From Strongylocentrotus purpuratus (taxonomy: Eukaryota > Echinodermata > Echinoidea > Camarodonta > Strongylocentrotidae): 64,000 nucleotides of DNA. The stretch is from contig NW_022145609.1 of NCBI RefSeq assembly GCF_000002235.5, positions 38,056,130-38,120,129 on the forward strand, in the 5' to 3' direction. Numbering within the stretch: position 1 is the first letter of the stretch; each line of letters opens with the position of its first letter. Positions 24,582 through 37,090 of this stretch are shown here, one piece after another. Made by a program: the position numbers and the translations under genes. The notes beneath the pieces were generated by a model. It did no database searches and was not told where the DNA came from. It was given only the letters and a program-made list of their open reading frames with translations.

Positions 24582-24587
24582 TGTTGG

Positions 24588-24690
24588 TCCCCCATGATCC
24601 TCTTTTTCTTATGTTAGTTGAGAGCAGAGTTAATGAGATAGCCACCTGTCAGTGACCTCGCTGTGTGGTCCAATCCCTTTTGGCCCAGTA
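24588..24690. mobile_element. TTAA-type miniature element, family 2, partial
   Basis: Shares GGTCCCCCATGATCCTCTTT and the GAGATAGCCACCTGTC..GTGACC region with the whole copies at 42835-43032 and 54426-54618. Both ends are lost. Confidence 0.5.
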
Positions 24691-24854
24691 GTATTGACGG
24701 TCTTTAAAATGAATGATAATAACGCCCGATGCAATCTAGAGGAAGGGAAAGTGAGACTTCAAACACAATACCTCTTTCCGTCCAATATTTGCTTCATTTA
24801 ATTTCTCTTTTTAAAGATAATTGGTTATGCTTTAAACAGTAAATTCATAAATGG

Positions 24855-25090
24855 TATAAACTTTATTGATTCGGGCAAAAACATTTCATTTCAGAGGATA
24901 TAGACAGTATCATAATACCAATCCAATCTGCAAGTGGACGGCAGTAGATATGAAATGAATTCTAAACAAATGCAATACTGCTTTCGGGCAAAGAAGCATA
25001 TTTTATTTCAGAGAATCATGATATGGAAACGGTTTCATGATACAAATAAAAGGTGAAAGTGGACGTTAGTAAGTAGAGAAGGAATGGAAA
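24855..25090 (+). repeat. two diverged tandem units of about 120 bp
   Basis: Two units share TTCGGGCAAA.A..ATTT, ATTTCAGAG.AT, GCAAGTGGACGGCAGTAG/GAAAGTGGACGTTAGTAAG and GAAATGAAT/GGAATGGAA in the same order. Non-coding. Confidence 0.4.
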
Positions 25091-25094
25091 ACGA

Positions 25095-25273
25095 CAGGCA
25101 CGTAGCCACGGGGGGGGGGGGGGCACGTGCCCCCCGTGCCCCCCCCCCCCCAAAAAAAATCCAAGATCGGTTGAACTTTTTTAGACCCCTTTTTTTTTTA
25201 CCTCGATCGATTACATGTAGGTGCCCCCCCCCCCAAAAAAAAAAAAACCCATCAAACTCTGGCTACGTGCCTA
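25095..25273. mobile_element. hAT-like miniature element with exact 8-bp target duplication
   Basis: Inverted repeats CAGGCACGTAGCC and GGCTACGTGCCTA. Flanked on both sides by GAAAACGA (25087-25094 and 25274-25281), an exact 8-bp duplication. The core is poly-G followed by poly-C and A/T runs. The exact duplication suggests a relatively young insertion. Confidence 0.75.
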
Positions 25274-25309
25274 GAAAACGAAGACAGTAGATAAAGTAGA
25301 CAGAGAGAA

Positions 25310-25364
25310 GGAAATGGGGGAAGGCAAGGTAAGAAAGAAAGAAAGAGAAGAGAAAAGAGAGAAA

Positions 25365-25405
<41 letters not shown>

Positions 25406-25410
25406 AGAAG
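25310..25410. repeat. GA-rich microsatellite tract
   Basis: Polypurine (GA)n with AAG repeats at the right side. No gene. Confidence 0.7.
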
Positions 25411-28400
25411 AAGAAGAAGAGGCAGACGCACAAAATAATGTTGCCGTATCAAGGTCAATAGATATATCCCAATTTGTCGAAATAATTTGTATGAAAGTTA
25501 ACATGCGTGTTATTGGATGAAATCCCTCAATTTCTTTGGATAAAGATAGAACATCTTTCCGGTAAATGAAAAGAAATATCCCATTTCTTTTTTAAGACAC
25601 ACGACAGGGAGGCTGTCGGAGGCATATGAATCAAAGGAATATGCAGCTCCATTTGGAGGACTTAAAAATTATGTTTATCAAGTCTGTTTAGACGCTGTCA
25701 TATATTTCACCCTTGACGACAGATAATAATAGGGACGTTTTATTTTCTTCATGTTTTATTCTTTTTTCCCCTTACCATCTGAGGGCACATCCGTTCATCA
25801 TTCAAACGTCTGTAAGAGCGTAAGAACCCTGAACTGTCAGTCATGTATATTCATGGCTGTATATATTCAGGGTTCTAAGAAGCACCATTAGCACTATTGT
25901 AGGGCAAGATTCCCCTACATGTTATAATAATTTGAAGAGAGGTAATATTCGTCGGCTGATTAGTAGTGTAAACCGGCGTAAACCCTACTCCTCTCCGAGA
26001 CCCCCCCCCCCCTTTTCCTCTCGTTTGGGCCCCAGAAGAAAAAAAATCACTAGAATTTGCAAATGCGCCGACCACGCGTCATGCACCTTGGGTACATCCC
26101 CCTCCCTCTTCCCAGCGAGTGGGAATAAAGATATAAATGTTAACATGTTACGTACTGACTTTTTCGATTGTTAAAAAGACAAAATAAATACCCCTCCCAT
26201 CTTGTTCCCTCAGAGGGGCCCTGCTTGACCGTTTCCGTATTGGAGGTGGCAACAACTAAACTGAAGCTGAAAATTTTCAAGCGAGGAGAGAGAGGGGTTG
26301 CAAGAGAGAAAGAGAGAGAGAGAGAGAGAGAGGGAGGGGGGGGGGAGAGAAAACAAAGGGGGGGAATTAGATAGCAGATTTTTTGTTTTGTTTTTTTAAT
26401 CCCCCCTTCCCACCTGATCCCCTCCTCCCCCTTCTCCCAGTCTGCCACCCCTATCCCCGCCCTTATTTTAAAAAAAAAATACAAATTAATCCTAATTTTC
26501 TCCATGATGTATAGATTCTTTCACAAATGAAAATGCAATATAAACTATTCCAATGCAAACGACAAATGAAAAACAACACTATATTAATACTACCACGTGA
26601 ATTATTTTTAAACAATCATTTGATTTAAGAAATAAAATTACAGTTATGTGGAAAATATCTTTGTTCTAAGAGGAAACAAAAAGTGTTATGAAAAAGGGAC
26701 AAGAAAAGAGAAAAATTTCAAGCTCTAGAATGCTAAGAATGGAAGGATTTGTTTTTGAAAATGTGCTTGATTAATTAGACCTACCTGTTATGAAAGATAT
26801 TTTGGATTGCAGTCGTAATCAAGCTAATGTGCTATTGTCTTGTGACCTAGCTTAGGGTATGAATTAACAAAAATATTCTTACACTGAAAAATATATATAA
26901 CATTGAATGGGACAGTGCTTGCCTAACAACTCCTTAGAGTGACCATGTCTCAGGCATTATTGCCATACCTATGTGTGTCTCTCCAGTATTACTGTAATTT
27001 GATGTAAATTATGATCATAATTGTCTTTGACGTCTACTACTTTTTATTATTCTCATCTCGATCATTGTACGTAATGCTATGATAAACCATGCAAAATCAA
27101 ATGGATGAATAAATAAATTAATGAATAACCTCACATCATCATCTTGCCATTAGCGGATTTTAATTCGGTGGGTGTTGGCAGCCCCCCCCCCCCCCCCGCC
27201 ATACACGTGCCAAATTTCATCAGGGGGTGGCGTCTTTTGCCTGATTTTCGAATTTCCAGTTTGGGAAAATGACAAGTTACGACAGTGAAAACAGTCAACT
27301 TTGTCATCAAGTGTTGCTTGATAAGATATACAAACTACAAACAGATCTTTCCCCCCCCCCCCAAAAAAAAGAAAGAAAGAAAGAAGAAAGGTGACATTTG
27401 TCAGAATATTTGATACCCCAACCCCTACCCCACCTCCTTTTTAAATCATATTATTCATCTAAATACTGATCGTGTTGTAATCGAGTTTTTAACATTTTAT
27501 TATTTTTCTGGTTTTACGGGATGCGTTGATAAACAACAGCATATTTGGAAAGTGTTTAATCGTGACCGAAACTCCTAACATAAAACATGATCGCGACACA
27601 AGACAGTCTATATCTTTGACGAGTTATAGCCCGGATTAAATGGGCTATAATTAGTCGAATCAAATGTCAGATCACCCTTTGATATCAATTTTATACATGG
27701 CCTTGGGAAAAAAGGCGATACTGTCATTATCTTAATTGCGGTTACACTTTAGCAGAACACAGCAAAATGTAATAAACTGCGGCATCATAAAACATCAACA
27801 AAAATTCGACGCTCCGTCAGTTTTTTTCTCTACAAAATATTCAAAATTCAATTAACCTAATTTCTTTTTCGACACACAAATGTCATTTTTTGTTTTAAGA
27901 GTGGAATAGGCCGGTCATCTTTCATCTCATGTGTGGGGTTAAAATTTAGCGTTTAAAAAATAAGTACATTTACATGTTTCTTGAAATCATTAATAAAGTA
28001 ACAAAATAAAGAAAAATCCCATGACTTATGTAACCAACAGTAATTCTGCGTTGTCGCATACTGAAGAATTCACTCTTTCTAATGAATATTTTTTCTTTAT
28101 TAGTGTACCTTACCTTTTCAATGTGCGTTTGTTAAACCAAGAGACGAAAATGAATTTACAGCCACTTTATGATCGAACACTTTTAAATTGAGTTATCTAC
28201 ATGCAATTTTCATCATATTCTTAGACCTAGATCTGTGGTTTCATGATGTCAGAATAAAATAGATGTATTTTTATTTCAATTGTTAAGAGGTTGTCATTAT
28301 TTATCGCAAAATTCCTCTTGGCCAGACGATTTACCACACAAGCAGAGCTCCTTTGCTTTTCGCCTTCTATTCGTTTTTTATTCTTCGCTATGATATTTTA

Positions 28401-28544
28401 TTATATTATGAAACACTTTCAACAAATTAAAACATTTTGTTCACTATATAAACATGTACAAATCATCCGAAGTGAAAATCGCCAAAAGGAAGAACAAAAC
28501 AGATCAACACAGAGTAAAGTGGCCAAAAAATAAACAATGTTGAT
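25411..28544. other. intergenic sequence
   Basis: No gene recognised over about 3.1 kb. Contents: a G-rich (GA)n tract at 26282-26365, poly-C tracts near 26000 and 27182 with decayed hAT-like ends (AGCGGATTTTAATTCGG at 27152), and AT-rich filler. Confidence 0.3.
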
Positions 28545-28620
28545 AATAATTAACAGTTACATTTGTATAATGCTTAATACAACGTTTCTAAGTACTTCAC
28601 ATTGTAATTATTATTACCTC
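28545..28620 (-). mobile_element. L2/CR1-like LINE 3' tail, diverged
   Basis: Minus strand reads GAAGTACTTAGAAACG..TATTAAGCATTATACAAATG, then ATT repeats, parallel to the tail at 18112-18182 with GC-to-AT decay. Confidence 0.35.
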
Positions 28621-30738
28621 GGTCATTTGCTTGACTACGTTCAATATCTTGCCTTTTATTGCCAGAGGGTAATAACTGTGTTTTTTTCAATAGTGCTACG
28701 GGTTGTCGCGCACACAATTATCTATTTCTAGCTAACACGAAGAGCCAATGATAAGTGAAAATGAAATGTGACTGTTTTCATTATTGTTTTCTCATCGTTG
28801 ATAATCCAATACTCTGGACTCGCTGACCTTACTAACTAGTAAATATATTATCCGATGTAAGAGAAAGCATCACGCTGATTCGGCGAGCAATTAGGATACT
28901 TAGGTATTTCCAGTTAGATGTAAAATTGGCCGACAGAGCTTAAAGGTATAACTGTAGGAATCAGTAAACAACACAAAAGTGATGTAAAATAAGATTGCAT
29001 GAGTGGTAACGATTGTATGTGTATATGCTCTATGTGAAAGGATTCCTCTACTTGTTTGTTTGTTGGTTTGATTTTATTTCTGCATTTTTCGACATAACAA
29101 AAAGTAATATACAAACTAGGTATATGTTATTAACAAAAGTCAAAATACATATATAATCATATCACAATATAAATAAATTAAATAGTTATACCTTTCAAAT
29201 CACATAGTTAAACAGGAGACCGACATCTTAAGCTAGAGCTTAAACGAGACGGCCTCAGGAAAAGGAAAAGAACCTATATGGGCGACCAAACTTATACGAC
29301 ATTATGGTCAGATGTAAATTAATTATAAAAGCCACAGAATGAAGGAAATCAATCTATTAAAGTGGCAAGAAATGAAATGCGTTAAGTTTAAATGTGTTTA
29401 TCTTTTATGAAAGGTGTTATTTATGTTCTTATTTTGTATGTGCGTGTGTGTGTGTTTGTTTGAGAGGGGACAGGGATGAGCAGGATTTTGTTCCTTGTAC
29501 CATTCAAATAACCTCCAGATTTGTAAAAGCTGTTTTGTTTTATATAGAGTGAACAATATATACAGTTGACTTATAAATTATTTGTATGTACTTTAAGATA
29601 GCGTTGTTGCTCAGTTATACTGCAAATGAGTTTTTGTTTAATCATGTTTATGTATAAGCAATTAATATTGGAAAAGTTTATTTATTCATTCAATTGTATG
29701 TTGTTTAAACTTATAAAAAAAGAAAAACAAGAAAAGTTGTTGTGTGCGTGCGTGTGTTCGGGGGGGGGGGGGCATGCGCTGTCTGTACCTCACGCTTGAA
29801 AGAAAATCCTGATGCTTCTTCCTTTTTCTTTGTCAGCAAATTTTCGGAATATTGCGCCCCTCCTTTTGCAAAATCTAGGATCCGCCCCTGATTTCCTCAT
29901 TTCACAGATTGATTTTTATAACCGTTATTATTAATTATTAAAATGTGGTGATGTGATCAGTCATTCTGACAAAATACAGTGTTAGACAGGTGCTTTCAAA
30001 TGCAGTTTTATAGGACCGTAACCATGATAGGGCTTAATAATTCATCACCGCGACCGGCGATGAAATTACAAGATATAATTTAGAATTGATGGCTTATTAT
30101 TCATGATAGTGTGCTTCAGGTAAACAGCGTATTAAAAATACGACAAATTAATATTTAAGGTTGGGGCTAGGGGCGTCGCGATCGAGGCCAGTTCTTGATT
30201 GATGACCACTAACCTAGATTGTCAGAGGATTGCTTAACGTAGCAACACGTATTGTATCCAAGTGTATTCCACCCATGGAGATGCGATCGTACAGTAATAT
30301 AAGGCAGGTGAGTTCAATAACTCCCAGGGAATGGTCTTATGGAAGAAAAATCCATGAATAATTTTGAGTTCCTTAAAACGGGTTAATAGGATAACGTAAG
30401 TGAACAGGACCTAAATGTTTTTTTTTAAAGTGTTTTGAAATGGGATTTTTAGTACTGGTGCAAGCATATTTTTATAATGTATTATTTAAAAAGATTGAAA
30501 TGGGTAAGCATTGAACACAGGACAAAATATAATTATGTCAAAACTCTATAATCATGTCAAAACTCTATAATTATGTAAAAACTCTATAATTACGTCAAAA
30601 TACTATTATGTCAAAACACTTTCCAATTTTTTCTCTTTTCACCCGTTTTTTCTATTTGGAGGGCACAAATATTCATGTTCAACCGAGATCCTGTTAATGT
30701 CAACTTTCTTGTAGTCAATACTTTCTCGGTATAATGAA
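28621..30738. other. intergenic sequence
   Basis: No gene recognised. A poly-G tract and a decayed hAT-like right end (CTAGGATCCGCCCCTG, ending 29890) mark an old element at about 29760-29890. A short AATTATGTCAAAACTCTAT tandem repeat (about 4 units of 20 bp) lies at 30530-30620. Confidence 0.35.
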
Positions 30739-30910
30739 TTAAAAGGAGAGTCCACCTTGATATTAAGTTGGTTTTTATAGAAGCAGAACAATTAGAAAAA
30801 CAGGTCAGTGAAAGTTTGAGCAAAATGCGATTAAAAATAAGAAATTTGTGAACCTTTGAAGGCGGAACCAATCAAATACAAATTGGGAACTCTGTGACGC
30901 ATCTTCTGAG
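30739..30910. mobile_element. TTAA-type miniature element, family 3, partial
   Basis: Begins TTAAAAGGAGAGTCCACCTT and runs with the family 3 body (GAAAGTTTGAGCAAAAT). It ends at a poly-C tract next to the hAT-like element that follows, so the right end is missing. Confidence 0.5.
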
Positions 30911-30944
30911 CCCCCCCCCCCCCCGCCCCCCATATGCCCTGTAT

Positions 30945-31099
30945 CAGGCGCGTACGCAGGGGGGGGGGGGTGTTTGGGGGGTTAACCCCCCCCCCTTTGG
31001 TATTTTTATGTGTGTAAACCCCCCTAAAAAATCCCTAAAACCCCCCCCCCCCCCCCCCCCTTTGGTTTTGGTTTTTTTTTTTTTTTTTTTTTTTTAATT

Positions 31100-31139
<40 letters not shown>

Positions 31140-31246
31140 CCCCCATGGCTGACCTAAGAAAGGTGACCTTACCCCCCCCCCCCAACGTAGCAAAATGTCA
31201 ATTTTTCAAATTTTGAGACAAAAAAAAAAAAAAAGTGTCCTCTTAC

Positions 31247-31286
<40 letters not shown>

Positions 31287-31497
31287 CTTATTCAGCGGTC
31301 GGTTGAGTCGTTGCGATTTTTTTGAGACAAAAAAAAAAAAAAAAAGTGTCCGCTTACCCCCCCCCCCCCCCCCCCCCCCCCCTGAGCGACTTTTTGGCCG
31401 GCGCGATTTTCAAATTTTCCTGAGTCGTTGCGAAATTTTGGACCCGATTTTAAACCCCCCCCCCCCCCCCCTTGACAAAATCCTGCGTACGCCACTG
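30945..31497. mobile_element. hAT-like miniature element with exact 8-bp target duplication
   Basis: Ends CAGGCGCGTACGCAGG and CCTGCGTACGCCACTG. Flanked on both sides by CCCTGTAT (30937-30944, 31498-31505), an exact 8-bp duplication. It shares the interior module (CTTATTCAGCGG, GTTGCGATTTTTTTGAGAC, GTGTCC.CTTAC) with 15990-16366. Very long homopolymers of all four bases. No transposase. Confidence 0.8.
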
Positions 31498-31654
31498 CCC
31501 TGTATTATTAAACTTAAAAAATCTATCTTTTCCTATTAAAAAAATCAATCATATGTGCGCCCTAAATACAATTATTGCAAATTAAGTTCTTATACAACCG
31601 GCGCTGTACGAAGAAGAAAAACAAATTACGTGATAAATAACTGTTCTGTACAGA

Positions 31655-31835
31655 GCATTTGGAAGAGGAGCTCGCATGATACGTCACAGTGTTGCCAATG
31701 TGTGTCTCACTGATAACAACTTTAAAAAATCATAATTTTCCTATTTTTTAATCGGATAGTGCTCAAACTTTTACCAATTTGTTTCTCTCATTTTCCATTA
31801 TTTAAATCAATTTAATATCCGAGTGGACCCTTTAA
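31655..31835. mobile_element. TTAA-type miniature element, family 3, partial
   Basis: Right end TCCGAGTGGACCCTTTAA matches family 3. Immediately after the TTAA a family 1 relative begins (AAAGGTGGAGTTGG..AAAGGTTGATTATG, to about 31960), so two elements abut at one TTAA site. Confidence 0.5.
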
Positions 31836-32336
31836 AGGTGGAGTTGGGTACTGGTCAATATGCGATTAATTTATGAAAGAAATTGTCTGAAAGCAATCGG
31901 GAAAGGTTGATTATGTAGGGCACAGTACCTTACAGAAGAGTTGAAATACTCTGTGCGTGAGGTTTTCAAATGAGCATGATCAACCTAGACCAAAGTCTCT
32001 GATATCGACGGTTGTTCCGCTAGGAATACATCTGGCTCCTCTGACCGCCTCTATATGTGTATGGGGAATGTTGACAAACGTAAGTTTTATTAAAGAATGA
32101 CCCATACCAGACGGTTTTTCCTGTCACAAAAACACACAAAATGGGTACATGAACGTTTGGTCCAGGGCTTTGTCAGCATTATTTCGATGGCATTTGAAGA
32201 GCGATGTTTTCAGTAGACATGTCTGATAATGATACATGATTATGATTCCAAACTGACGCAGAAAAGACGAGAAAGCTCAATTTGTTCATCTTTACTAGAA
32301 TTCAAATTCTCTTAAAATGGAGTTGCCTGCTACACC

Positions 32337-32340
<4 letters not shown>

Positions 32341-32378
<38 letters not shown>
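32341..32378. repeat. (TA)n microsatellite
   Basis: Nineteen uninterrupted TA dinucleotides. Confidence 0.9.
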
Positions 32379-32379
<1 letters not shown>

Positions 32380-32906
32380 TTTGTAACAAAAAGGAGAAAA
32401 ACAAAATTTATTGTCAACGTGTACTTTTTATTTAACTAAAGTCAGGTTTTTCTTTACGGCCATAGCACAGGATGAGAAACTTTGCCAACATAATATCTTC
32501 ACAAAATCAATTTTTAAGATGTGCGTGGCTGCATATCTGAAAAGGTAGAGAACAAATGGTAATTCTGTTCCCGAGAAATTCCTTCATGTTCCGAGTACTT
32601 CTTGACATCTGGAGCTAAAAAAGGATTTAAGCAACGCCTTTTCAGAGTCGGTGTTCTCAGCGAGATTTATACGAGGGTTGTTTTGATTTCATCTGCCAGG
32701 AGCGAAAATACAGAACAGACAAGTTGACAAATGTTTTATTCCATTTTTATGAACGCTTCTAGAGACGAAGTATTAAATTATCCTGCTTTGAGTTATGCCA
32801 TTGACAATAATTTTGCAGGCTAAATAGATTTATTTTGCTTTATTTATCTTGCCTGGCAAGTTTTTTTGGGTCGTCACTGTTAACGATTGTTGTACATGTA
32901 AATGAG
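32379..32906. other. intergenic sequence
   Basis: No gene recognised. Confidence 0.3.
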
Positions 32907-33120
32907 CAGGGGCGGATCTAGGGGGTTCGGCGGTTCCCCCCCCCCCCCCTTGGGCGGCCAAGTGAAAAAAAGGGGAGGGGGGAGAGTAAAGAAAGGAAAG
33001 AAAGGAAAAAAGAAAGAAAAAAAAAGTAAAACAGTAAAACGGCGCGATTTTTGGGAAAATCCTGGATCCGCCACTGGGTCAACCCCCCCCCCCTTGGCAA
33101 AAAGCTAGATCTGCCCCTGA
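32907..33120. mobile_element. composite hAT-like miniature element
   Basis: Outer ends CAGGGGCGGATCTAG and CTAGATCTGCCCCTG form inverted repeats. An additional end-like motif (GGATCCGCCACTG, ending 33077) lies inside, as if one element had inserted in another. The same composite order recurs reversed at 36908-37090. No target duplication could be matched. Confidence 0.6.
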
Positions 33121-34009
33121 GGAGATGCTTCAAAATTGCATAAATTGTGTAAACTGGTCTACTGCAACAGGCGGAGCTAATACAAATTTGATCAAAAAAC
33201 ACTTTGCACTAATGCATTACGTGACTCGTACAATGATCGATATGCTTTACAACATGACTGCTACCATTGGATTTCACGCTTTCAAACAAGCAATGGAAAT
33301 AAAAAAGCATGGCCAATGAAATATGATGGGGTGATAATGATATGAAGTAGGTCCTATCTTCCGTTGGCCTAATTTTCTATTCAGTAAGATATGATCATGA
33401 TTTATTGACAAAGGCTAACCTAGATCGATTTGATTGTAATTTGAAAATCATAGTGACTACAGAATTGTCAGCAAGGACACTGGGGAGGGGGGAGGGTGCC
33501 ACCTCAGGTGCGGGTGGGGGCAGGGGAGGGGTTGTCCCTCCTCAGATTTTGCAAAAAATATGACAAATGAAGATTGAAAAAAAAATATGCTAAAGATTCG
33601 AGGCACACATTATTTTGCTCGTCCAAATGTTTTGAGACCAATTCCCCTTAAAACACACTGGTGCTGACAACGGCCGCATACAATAATAAAGAGGGAGGGG
33701 GTAATATAATAAAGGTTATAATAGGTATGAAATTAGTAAACAGACTTTTCTGCAGGATGTTTGAATAAATCGATTTCCTTCATCAAATACTTAGGATATA
33801 AGTGGGATAACCAATCTCGTACACATAATTGAGTTCTCATTCAAATATTTGATCATCATTTGACACAGTTATGACTGTTCACTCAATCAACAGTGCAACA
33901 ATACACCTGACGGTGGCCTGTACTGCAACCGAAGAAGGAGGAGGGGAGAAGAAGAAGGAAAATAATAAGAAGAAAGGAAAAATAATAACAATCACAACAA
34001 ATAAGAAGA
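33121..34009. other. intergenic sequence
   Basis: No gene recognised. A G-rich stretch near 33482-33535 resembles a decayed poly-G element. Confidence 0.3.
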
Positions 34010-34055
34010 AGAAGAAGACGACTACTACTATACTAATATACTTCTACTACTACTT

Positions 34056-34107
<52 letters not shown>

Positions 34108-34232
34108 TACTACAACTACTACTACAACTGTTATTACTACTACTACTACCACTATAACTTCAACTACTATACTACTTCCACTGCTGCTGCTACTACTACT
34201 ACTACTTATACTACAAACTTTACTATTCATTT
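34010..34232. repeat. (ACT)n microsatellite
   Basis: Long imperfect trinucleotide array with CAT and AAC variants. The 125-residue Tyr-rich frame through it (33871-34248) is an artefact of the repeat. Confidence 0.8.
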
Positions 34233-34724
34233 TCATCTTCTTTTATGAGGGTTCATGATTTTCACACGAAAAAGATCACTGACAGCATTCCCAGTACCCT
34301 ATAATGATACTGCGGGCGCTCCCCCTCCCTTACAAAAAGGGTGCAGCATCTTGGCTTCCAAGTCCACGGTGATTTAGTGTGGAGGAGTTAACGTGGCAGA
34401 GATATAGCGAGGATCGAGCGAAATGGAACACGGGTAATTATCTAAATCAGAAAAGTGTCGTTATCATACATTAACTGTCAAACGAATAAAAAGATAGGAA
34501 AGAGATTAGCCATGCAGAGAGAGGAATTTAGTTAATCTACATGCAGTTATCGACTGCTGCCGGATTAATGCCTCGATTATACGTCAGCATCTGACGAAAT
34601 TGATAACAATGTTCTGCTTGTCTGAGTGGCGCCTACATTGGCTTGAGAATCTTGGATTCGTGACTGATATTAGGAGATAATAAATATGATTCTTTGTAGT
34701 CTCTATAGGAAGAAAACGTCAATT

Positions 34725-35080
34725 GCTCAATCTTAATCCTAAACAAAGCGCGCCCCTTATATGACGTGGTAAACCGAAAACGTTAGAAAAATGTGTTCGT
34801 ACGTGAAGTACACAAAAGAAAGAGCACATTTTTTTTGTTTTTTTTGTTGTGTCCCAAAATTTGAAAATTTGGCCGATCGATATTTCGTTTCGTTGGAGGG
34901 GGGGGGGGGGTTGGGTCAGCTTTTTGGGGTCACCCATTACCACAATTCTTTTATTTTTTATATTTTTCAATTAAAAACAAAACAAAGGGGGGGGGGTCCT
35001 CCAAAACATACATATAAAAAAAGTTAAAGGATGGGGGGGGGGGGGGTTCAACCCCCACCCTCCTTGCGTACGCGCCTGGT
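34725..35080. mobile_element. hAT-like miniature element, left end unclear
   Basis: Right end TTGCGTACGCGCCTG (to 35079) matches the family. The interior has poly-T, poly-G and a GGTCACCC module. The left end and target duplication were not found. Confidence 0.45.
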
Positions 35081-35737
35081 GAGAACGTTTTGTAAAGTAC
35101 AGTTTATCCTGAAAATGTAATACCTTATTTTTTTATCGACTTTTTTTACCGGAATGTTTTGAGTGATTCTCCCTTAATACGAAAATCGAGGTCCGCTCCT
35201 ACTTTTATGACATACCAAAGTAAAAACTACTGAATATTCCCGCACTATTCTGAAATTACATAAAACCATATGGTTTATACGAAAGCTTTATTTACGTTTT
35301 ACACGTTTGATCCAATAACTCTCTCTTAATTTCAAGGACACCTTAATACGAAAATCAGGACAGAAATTTTAATCAAGATCGGAGAAAGGGAGAATTCTGC
35401 TCCAAACCAAAGGGCGAAAGACACAATTCGATTAGCAAGTAATCGAATTGGGTTCACGCGCCCATTCAGAATATATTAGTTTTGGAGATGTAACAATAAT
35501 TACTGCCCACATTTTGCACTAGCGGTCAAAATGCCATGAGAACGCTTTCTAAGAAATCGATAGAAAGTGAGAATTGTTCATTCGACGTTTTAGATACGTA
35601 AGATGAAACTATTCGAAGGTATAATCGAAAAACAAGTATGAAGATTAAAGAGCGCAGCTTGTATTAATTGGCTGCCATGTTTTTCAAGATATAAAAGAGC
35701 TTCTGCTGAAAATAAAAAAAATGTCGGTGGCTCGTGC
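35081..35737. other. intergenic sequence
   Basis: No gene recognised. Confidence 0.3.
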
Positions 35738-36122
35738 TTAAAGGTAAAGACCAGTATTGGAAACGCCCCAATTTCAAAAAATGAAATGGAAGCTATCATT
35801 ACCAATCATGTGAAAGAATATGTTTTGACTAATACATGATGATAACAAATTTGCCGGGAAACCGCCTACTAATTGATATATTTGGTAAATTAGTATATCT
35901 ATTTGACTGTGAGAGATATAGGGCAGTCCCATATACATCTTTCTGTGTATAGTGCTTATAACTTTACGAAGAATGGGCCAATTTTTTTTATCATTTTGAT
36001 GATTCCAGAACCTTGCAGTACACATCAATACTTTTATGCTAGATGATCAACCTTTTCTGATCGATTCCACAACGTTTCTTTCACAATGCAATCGCATGAC
36101 CATAACTGGTCTTTACCTTTAA
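35738..36122. mobile_element. TTAA-flanked miniature element, family 1, copy 2
   Basis: Ends TTAAAGGTAAAGACCAGT and ACTGGTCTTTACCTTTAA are an 18-bp perfect inverted repeat. 385 bp, non-coding, closely similar to 6525-6914 and 59395-59768. Confidence 0.75.
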
Positions 36123-36663
36123 AAGCAGAATTTGAAAGTTTTTTTTTAAAAGAACTGCTTGAGTTCATGAGTTAAAAAAAGATTGCCTCTATGTATTTTG
36201 TTGTTGTTGCTGTTATCGTTTGCTTGAACGGCCTTTCATTTTTTACATAACTTATAGATAAATCAGCTTCATAAAAAATTGTAAGGAATATTGAACTCGA
36301 TTTATGTTTACCCTTGCCTTTCTTGTCTCAACATTGAATTTTGCTCTTAGCTTAGAAGTCGAGTGAGCACAGTGGGCGCATAATGTTGAGTGGCGAATCT
36401 GAATGGGTATACGGGAGTACGTCCTCCCAATTTAATGGTGAAAACAAATGTAGTTTGAAAAGGAGAAAGACAAGTAAAAGGGGGAATCAAGGTACAAAGA
36501 TGATACCACCACACCCTTCACCCCATTGCCTTGTTTTCTCGCAATTGTACGCACACTTTCCATTTGACACTACTGTAACAATAGTCTTGATCAGACGGAG
36601 GCAAGTTACCCTGAGGTAAAGGTCGCGTTAAGAGCTAGTCGGAGTAGTGACGGTCTGAACGAT

Positions 36664-36803
36664 GATCGTTTTAGCTACGCCTACCTTTACCCCGACATGG
36701 GGGGGGGGGGGGGAGGGGTAAGGAGTATTCATTTTGTTTCCACAAAAAAAAATGAGGGGGGGGGGGGTTAACCCCCAAAACACCCCCTGCGTACGCGCCT
36801 GGC
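36664..36803. mobile_element. hAT-like miniature element, right end
   Basis: Poly-G, then a GTTAACCCCC segment, ending CTGCGTACGCGCCTG. The left end is not clear. Confidence 0.45.
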
Positions 36804-36907
36804 TCTGCGTAAGTTACGCTGGTCGGTGGAAGGTCGTGGCAGGTTGGTCCGAGTAAGAGCGTGTGGACAACTAATGGTGTAAGTGAAATGTACATGAGGT
36901 TTTCAGG

Positions 36908-37090
36908 GGCGGATCTAGCTTTTTGCCAAGGGGGGGGGGGGGGGGGGGTAACCCAGTGGCGGATCCAGGATTTTCCAAAAATCGCGCCATTTTACCGTTT
37001 TACTTTTGTTCTTCTCCCCCCCCCCTTTTTTTCCCCTCCCCCCTTTTTTCTTTCTTCACTTGGCCACCCAAGGGGGGGGGGGGTGGGGAG
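36908..37090. mobile_element. composite hAT-like miniature element, reversed copy
   Basis: Runs CAGGGGCGGATCTAGC, poly-G, then CAGTGGCGGATCCAGG, then AAAATCGCGCCATTTTACCG to CTTGGCCACCCAAGG. This is the reverse complement of the order at 32907-33120, including the internal junction. The far end appears truncated. Confidence 0.55.

Noticed and set aside
33871-34248. 125-residue frame rich in Tyr
   Set aside because: It is the translation of an (ACT)n microsatellite, with no domain or codon structure.
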